A stretch of 64,000 nucleotides of DNA from Thysanoteuthis rhombus (taxonomy: Eukaryota; Mollusca; Cephalopoda; Oegopsida; Thysanoteuthidae). Position 1 is the first letter of the stretch, and the number at the start of each line of letters is the position of its first letter. Location: NCBI GenBank assembly GCA_963457665.1, contig OY735215.1, positions 29,627,041 through 29,691,040 of the forward strand, read 5' to 3'. The notes below the pieces were generated by a model. That model was not told the DNA's origin and made no database searches. It worked only from the letters and a program-made list of their open reading frames with translations. The translations under genes were made by a program, and so were the position numbers. Below are positions 60,078-64,000 of this stretch, piece by piece.

Positions 60078-60350
60078 GTTTCTTCTTGTAGAACTTAAGT
60101 ATTACTGTTCCGTAAACTTAAGCTTCTAGTCTGTCTGTGAACTTTCTTGCTTCTGTTAGCTGTCACAAGACAACCGTTTGTTGATACGTATCAAGAAATT
60201 GAAGGGATGGGCCAGGAATTAACAGACGCCAACGCAAACTGGAAGTAAATTTCGCAGACGTCGCTTTTTAAATAGATTCACGCCCTCTATGCTAACAGCA
60301 TTTTAAGGGGAGATAACTAACATTTCTTCCCGAATAAACAAATACTAGCT
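60078..60350 (-). promoter_or_regulatory. Putative promoter and 5' UTR of the SCCPDH-like gene
   Basis: About 190 bases upstream of the ATG the minus strand reads TATTTAAAAA (60274-60265), a possible TATA-like element. GACGTC lies near 60258. Local GC content is higher than in flanking DNA. AAGGGGAGATAACT near 60306 may mark a small repeat that bounds the promoter. No transcript evidence is available here. Confidence 0.35.
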
Positions 60351-60384
60351 GAATACTCGCCGTAACGGAACGGATAAATTGCTT

Positions 60385-60440
60385 TAAAAAAATTGATAAA
60401 ATGAAATAAAATAAAATGAAATAAATAAATAAATAAATAG
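60385..60440. repeat. (AAATA)n-like simple repeat
   Basis: GATAAAATGAAATAAAATAA units pass into AAATAAATAAATAAATAG. Confidence 0.8.
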
Positions 60441-61271
60441 GTAGATGGAAATAAGACAGTGTTTAATTTATTTTCAAAAAAAGATATTTGCTACATGTAG
60501 AGTTTATTTTTCCGATTTAGGTGCTCAATAAAAAATAAACAAACAATAATTATCCCCTAAACAAAACCAGAGTTAGAAGTCCCCATTGTTCACGAAAGAT
60601 ATCTCTCTCTTTCTTTCACCCCCTCTCTATGAACGAGATGAAGTTCCAACTCACTTTGCTGTTAAGCCGTGTTCTTATCAGAACCCATTGGATTCAGCTG
60701 AAAAAGTGGGCACAAAAAAATGTCCATTTTAACATGAATTTACATTGTAAATCGAGTTCTCACTATAAACATATTTTGGGGTGTGATTTTTTCATTAATT
60801 AATAAACTAAAACCTGCTCAGAGGTTCTATTGGTTCTGAAAATTTCACGGGGATATGCTTTATGGCTTCTGTGGTAGGTTGTCACACACTGACAGACAGA
60901 CGGACGGACAGATTTTAATAAGATATTATATGTTATGTGATTACTGTTAGAATTACCAATACAAAAAATTTAAACACTATTTTAATGACAAATTTTTTAA
61001 ATCAATAAAATCAATAAAGTCAGATGATCATTTCACTTGTTCTACCTTTTGAAGTGATTGATGATCATACCATTTTTTTAAAGCATTGCCTTGGTGTGAC
61101 AAATTTAATCTAAGAGCATTTATTCATTCAATAATTTGAAAAATCATGGTGAAGATATCTTGTTGAATATGTAGTACATGTAAAAAATGACAGAACTATT
61201 TGCCTATGGATTGATGCTTCTGCCTAGTATTAGATAGTTAGCTCTGCCAAGAATGGAAGTGTCACTTTGCT
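60441..61271. other. Non-coding stretch with a GACA/GACG simple repeat
   Basis: GACAGACAGACGGACGGACA at about 60891-60912 follows a TTTCACGGGGATATGC segment, a layout seen at ends of many molluscan repeats. No gene. Confidence 0.4.
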
Positions 61272-61645
61272 TTGGATCAAAGTGTAGTATCTGCGTATCT
61301 GCTGGTAGTACATTCTTTGGTTGATTTGCGCAGATACTATACCATGGCCGATGATAGCCTACTGAAGCTTAGTATTGTCAAGTGCAAGAGCCTTAGGATT
61401 TGTCCTGTGGCCTCAAAAAAATAACTCTGCCCAGTTTCAGAAGATCAGTAAGCCCTAGGGTAGCACCTTCCCATTGCATTAAAAGGCAAGGGTTGGGCTT
61501 GTCCTAACGTCTTTGCAACACTAGTTGCGGGGACTGGAGCAATTCTTAAAGCTTTCTGTACGGAACTCCACATTAAACTGACCTTGTGTCATACCCTGCT
61601 CTCGTGGGAAAGTGAGTAAGCTTGGATCAAAGTGTAGTATCTGCG
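61272..61645. repeat. Direct and inverted copies of a U2-snRNA-like 19-mer
   Basis: GATCAAAGTGTAGTATCTG occurs at 61275-61293 and 61625-61643 inside a 24-base exact repeat. GCGCAGATACTATAC (61328-61342) is a partial inverted copy. The string equals the branch-site-recognition segment of invertebrate U2 snRNA as I remember it, but the U2 sequence on either side (GGCCTTTTGGCTAA upstream, TTCTTATCAG downstream) is absent, so this is not a U2 gene. Confidence 0.5.
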
Positions 61646-64000
61646 CACTCTAGCAGAATTTGTTGATAGATGAGAAAGAAAAAACAAACAGAAAAAGTCA
61701 CACTGTTCATTATATAGACAGAGTTATAAGGATGATTAGAACAAAAGAACTATATTAAAAGTTTGGTTATTGCTACCATAACTCTGCTTTTTTGTTACAT
61801 AATTGTAATTGTGACTTTTGCCTTGATAGAAATGTCGGTAATGATCCATTGTAATGTACTGTGATCATGGATCATGTTTAATCTTTCTCAGCATCACTCT
61901 GTCCGAACACTGTTTTTCATCAATGAAGCCAAACAAAAAATAACAAAGCGAATTCCATTCAGCACAAAATGTCCGACTTCTGCATGGTACACAGGGTTGA
62001 AATTCTATGCGTCACTTAATTGTAAATGTGAAATACACAGATTGTAGCAAACAATGAACTACATTGTCTTTAAATTTCCAAAGCTATCACCAACAATCAT
62101 TGGTTTACAATGTACGTGTATTCAAAAGAATTTGGGAGGTCAAGTAGCACGCAAAAGGTACTGATTAGATTTGATTTTATTGTGAAATTTTATGAATTTT
62201 GTGAAAAGACGTTGTGGATAATTTATTAGAATCCAGAACTTATCTAGGTATAGTTCCTATGAAAGGGATGTGTGGGGTACATTGTACCATGGCCCCAAGG
62301 GCGGGTATCCAAAGGGAGCCTAGGGGCTAATAGCATAAAACTTGGGTGGATAAATACAGGATTGCTAGTGAAGAAGAGAAGGGAGCCTGAAAGAAACTTT
62401 GTATCTTCTGATAAAATTCTTATCAGAGGCCTGGGTAGGTATGTGAGCTGATACCTAAATGCCTTGTTTTGGGTTGTTGTCAGACAGCTAAACAGGTTTG
62501 ATTTGACTGAAGTAAATCATAAAGGACCATAAAATAAGTTCTCAAACTTGAGTTCTTATTTCTGTTAAATACAATACTTTATTCAGCGTCATAATTGTAA
62601 TCGATCACAATGGTAATCATATTTGTGTGAAACTGAAAATAACAAACTAAAATAAGGCAACTGAATGTTATAACATATATTGTTTGATGATAATTTCAAT
62701 ACACAATAGTTAAAAAATAGGAGATAAAGAGTCCTTATTTCTTTTGAAAGCAAAGTGGTTCAACATAACTATATGTGTAAAGTCTTCACTTAACGAGTGT
62801 TAAATGTCTTTTTGAAGAAATATCTTTTCTGATTAAAAAAGTGTTTTTTGTAGTTTACTCACAGACAGAGCTTCTTTACAGGGTTAATCACATGATATTT
62901 GATGACCATATTGTTTTAGCAGTCTGTATCTTTGTTCTTGTAACTGTCAGCCCCAATATTTCATGGACACTACACCATCTATTTCATTCAAATTGTCAAA
63001 TCTCTTTATAGCGAAATCCAAAATGCCCCTATACATTCTTCACCAGTTCCCATCATTTTCAATCAGTGACCTTCAGGTGGTAATGCCATACACAAACAGA
63101 AAAGCATTGAACCCCATCCTGGGTATTGATTAACACTCGATAATATTGTTTTGTTTTTGAAAACTTTAAAACTGAATTTACATTCTCTTTTGTAAGCAAG
63201 CTTGTACAAACTATCTGTTATGTCTATTTTGCCTGATCAGATGATTCTCAAAGTCACACTGGCACAAAATTTTAATGAAAACAATTTGCACTCAGTTTAA
63301 CCCTTTTTCTCAGAACACAAGCTGTCTAAATATTAGTGACACCATGTAAAATGCTTATTTCTTCTTATAATGCACGTACTAACAAAATGCTACACATGTA
63401 ACATCACAGTATGTAATAACGAGTGATGAAGGCATTCAAAATCTTCCTTTATTGAATTCATTACAATTTATGATCCAATTGAAAAGAACACCAATAGTTA
63501 CTGAAACATTTTTAAACGTTCAAGTGGTACTTTTATTCTAATAACTTAACCATGATACAGTAGACATGAATGGTTAGTATTGCTTTTGTTATTGAAAACT
63601 CATCATTGCTTTGTAACATGTAGAGAGGCTGGTGGTTGATAATCTGCTCATCTTAACTAGAAATACCAGTGTTCTGACAACATATCAAGAAGCAAATGAT
63701 GAACTTCAGAATGAAAATATGGTTTTTCAGTACAGTAAAACTGCAATCTTAGCCCGTCTTCTTTTCCATCTCTCTAATGCCTTTACTATTACCTCTCTTC
63801 TTCTGTCTTGTCCTCACTTGTATTTTTCCTTTATTCTATCTGGCATGCACAGACATGCAAGGAATGAGATTATATCCATGCACTCCAAATTCTTTGCAAA
63901 ATACACATATATAAGCATAGTTGCATAATTTCCACCTGTGTCAGTAATTGGTATTCCAATACTGATTTTCAGGGTTGGTAGGCCAAACCCACTTGAAATA
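61646..64000. other. Non-coding stretch to the window end
   Basis: AT-rich. The open stretch at 63632-63928 has no recognisable domain. Near 61698 the string TCACACTGTTCATTATAT repeats one at about 3013. No gene supported. Confidence 0.3.

Noticed and set aside
61272-61645. A U2 snRNA gene
   Set aside because: Only 19 bases match; conserved flanking U2 sequence and the Sm site are missing.
1-64000. CRISPR arrays, operons, bacterial promoters or terminators
   Set aside because: The sequence is eukaryotic nuclear DNA: split genes, SINEs, LINEs and (TA)n arrays; no such structures occur.

Overview
The window looks like AT-rich, repeat-dense nuclear DNA from a lophotrochozoan, most likely a coleoid cephalopod of octopus type. 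Four things suggest this: several copies of a tRNA-derived SINE that resembles the octopus SINEs, RTE-type LINE tails, the molluscan GGGAGATAACT motif, and long (TA)n arrays. The clade call is inference. Nothing prokaryotic is present. Most of the window is intergenic or intronic DNA built from decayed transposons of nearly every class.

Two host genes are supported. At the left edge (107-1307, minus strand) two exons encode ten cysteines and a CxCxxDxCN ending typical of a Ly6/uPAR (LU) three-finger protein. Its signal-peptide exon was not found, and its 3' end may lie outside the window. At 58767-60077 (minus) lies an intact, intronless 436-codon gene for a saccharopine dehydrogenase-like oxidoreductase (SCCPDH family). 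Its 3' untranslated region may run several kb leftward.

Region by region: 1.3-18 kb holds an RTE LINE tail, SINEs, two unnamed dispersed repeat families (one direct pair, one inverted pair) and a degenerate ~150-bp tandem array. 19.5-28.9 kb holds a purine-rich minisatellite, a hAT element with an 8-bp target-site duplication, a probable solo LTR inside a (TA)n tract, and more tandem arrays. 29-33.8 kb holds an ~800-bp composite repeat (tRNA-like module plus hairpin), a SINE, a long LINE copy and a short mariner derivative. 35.2-38.5 kb holds a LINE tail, a Penelope-like element with reverse transcriptase and GIY-YIG remnants followed by a hammerhead-ribozyme core, and a pogo-like MITE. 42.2-45.3 kb holds large (TA)n arrays with three copies of a ~62-bp unit and the second composite repeat. 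46.3-50.7 kb holds a SINE and a ~3.3-kb element with long terminal inverted repeats and a broken gene of a family I know only as uncharacterised. 50.7-58.7 kb has no recognisable coding sequence. 60-64 kb has only short repeats, including a duplicated U2-snRNA-like 19-mer.

The two host genes show no functional link. The mobile elements are all broken or non-autonomous as seen here. The best candidates for something undescribed are the 47.4-50.7 kb inverted-repeat element, the tRNA-like plus hairpin composite at 29 and 44.6 kb, and the ribozyme-bearing Penelope remnants.
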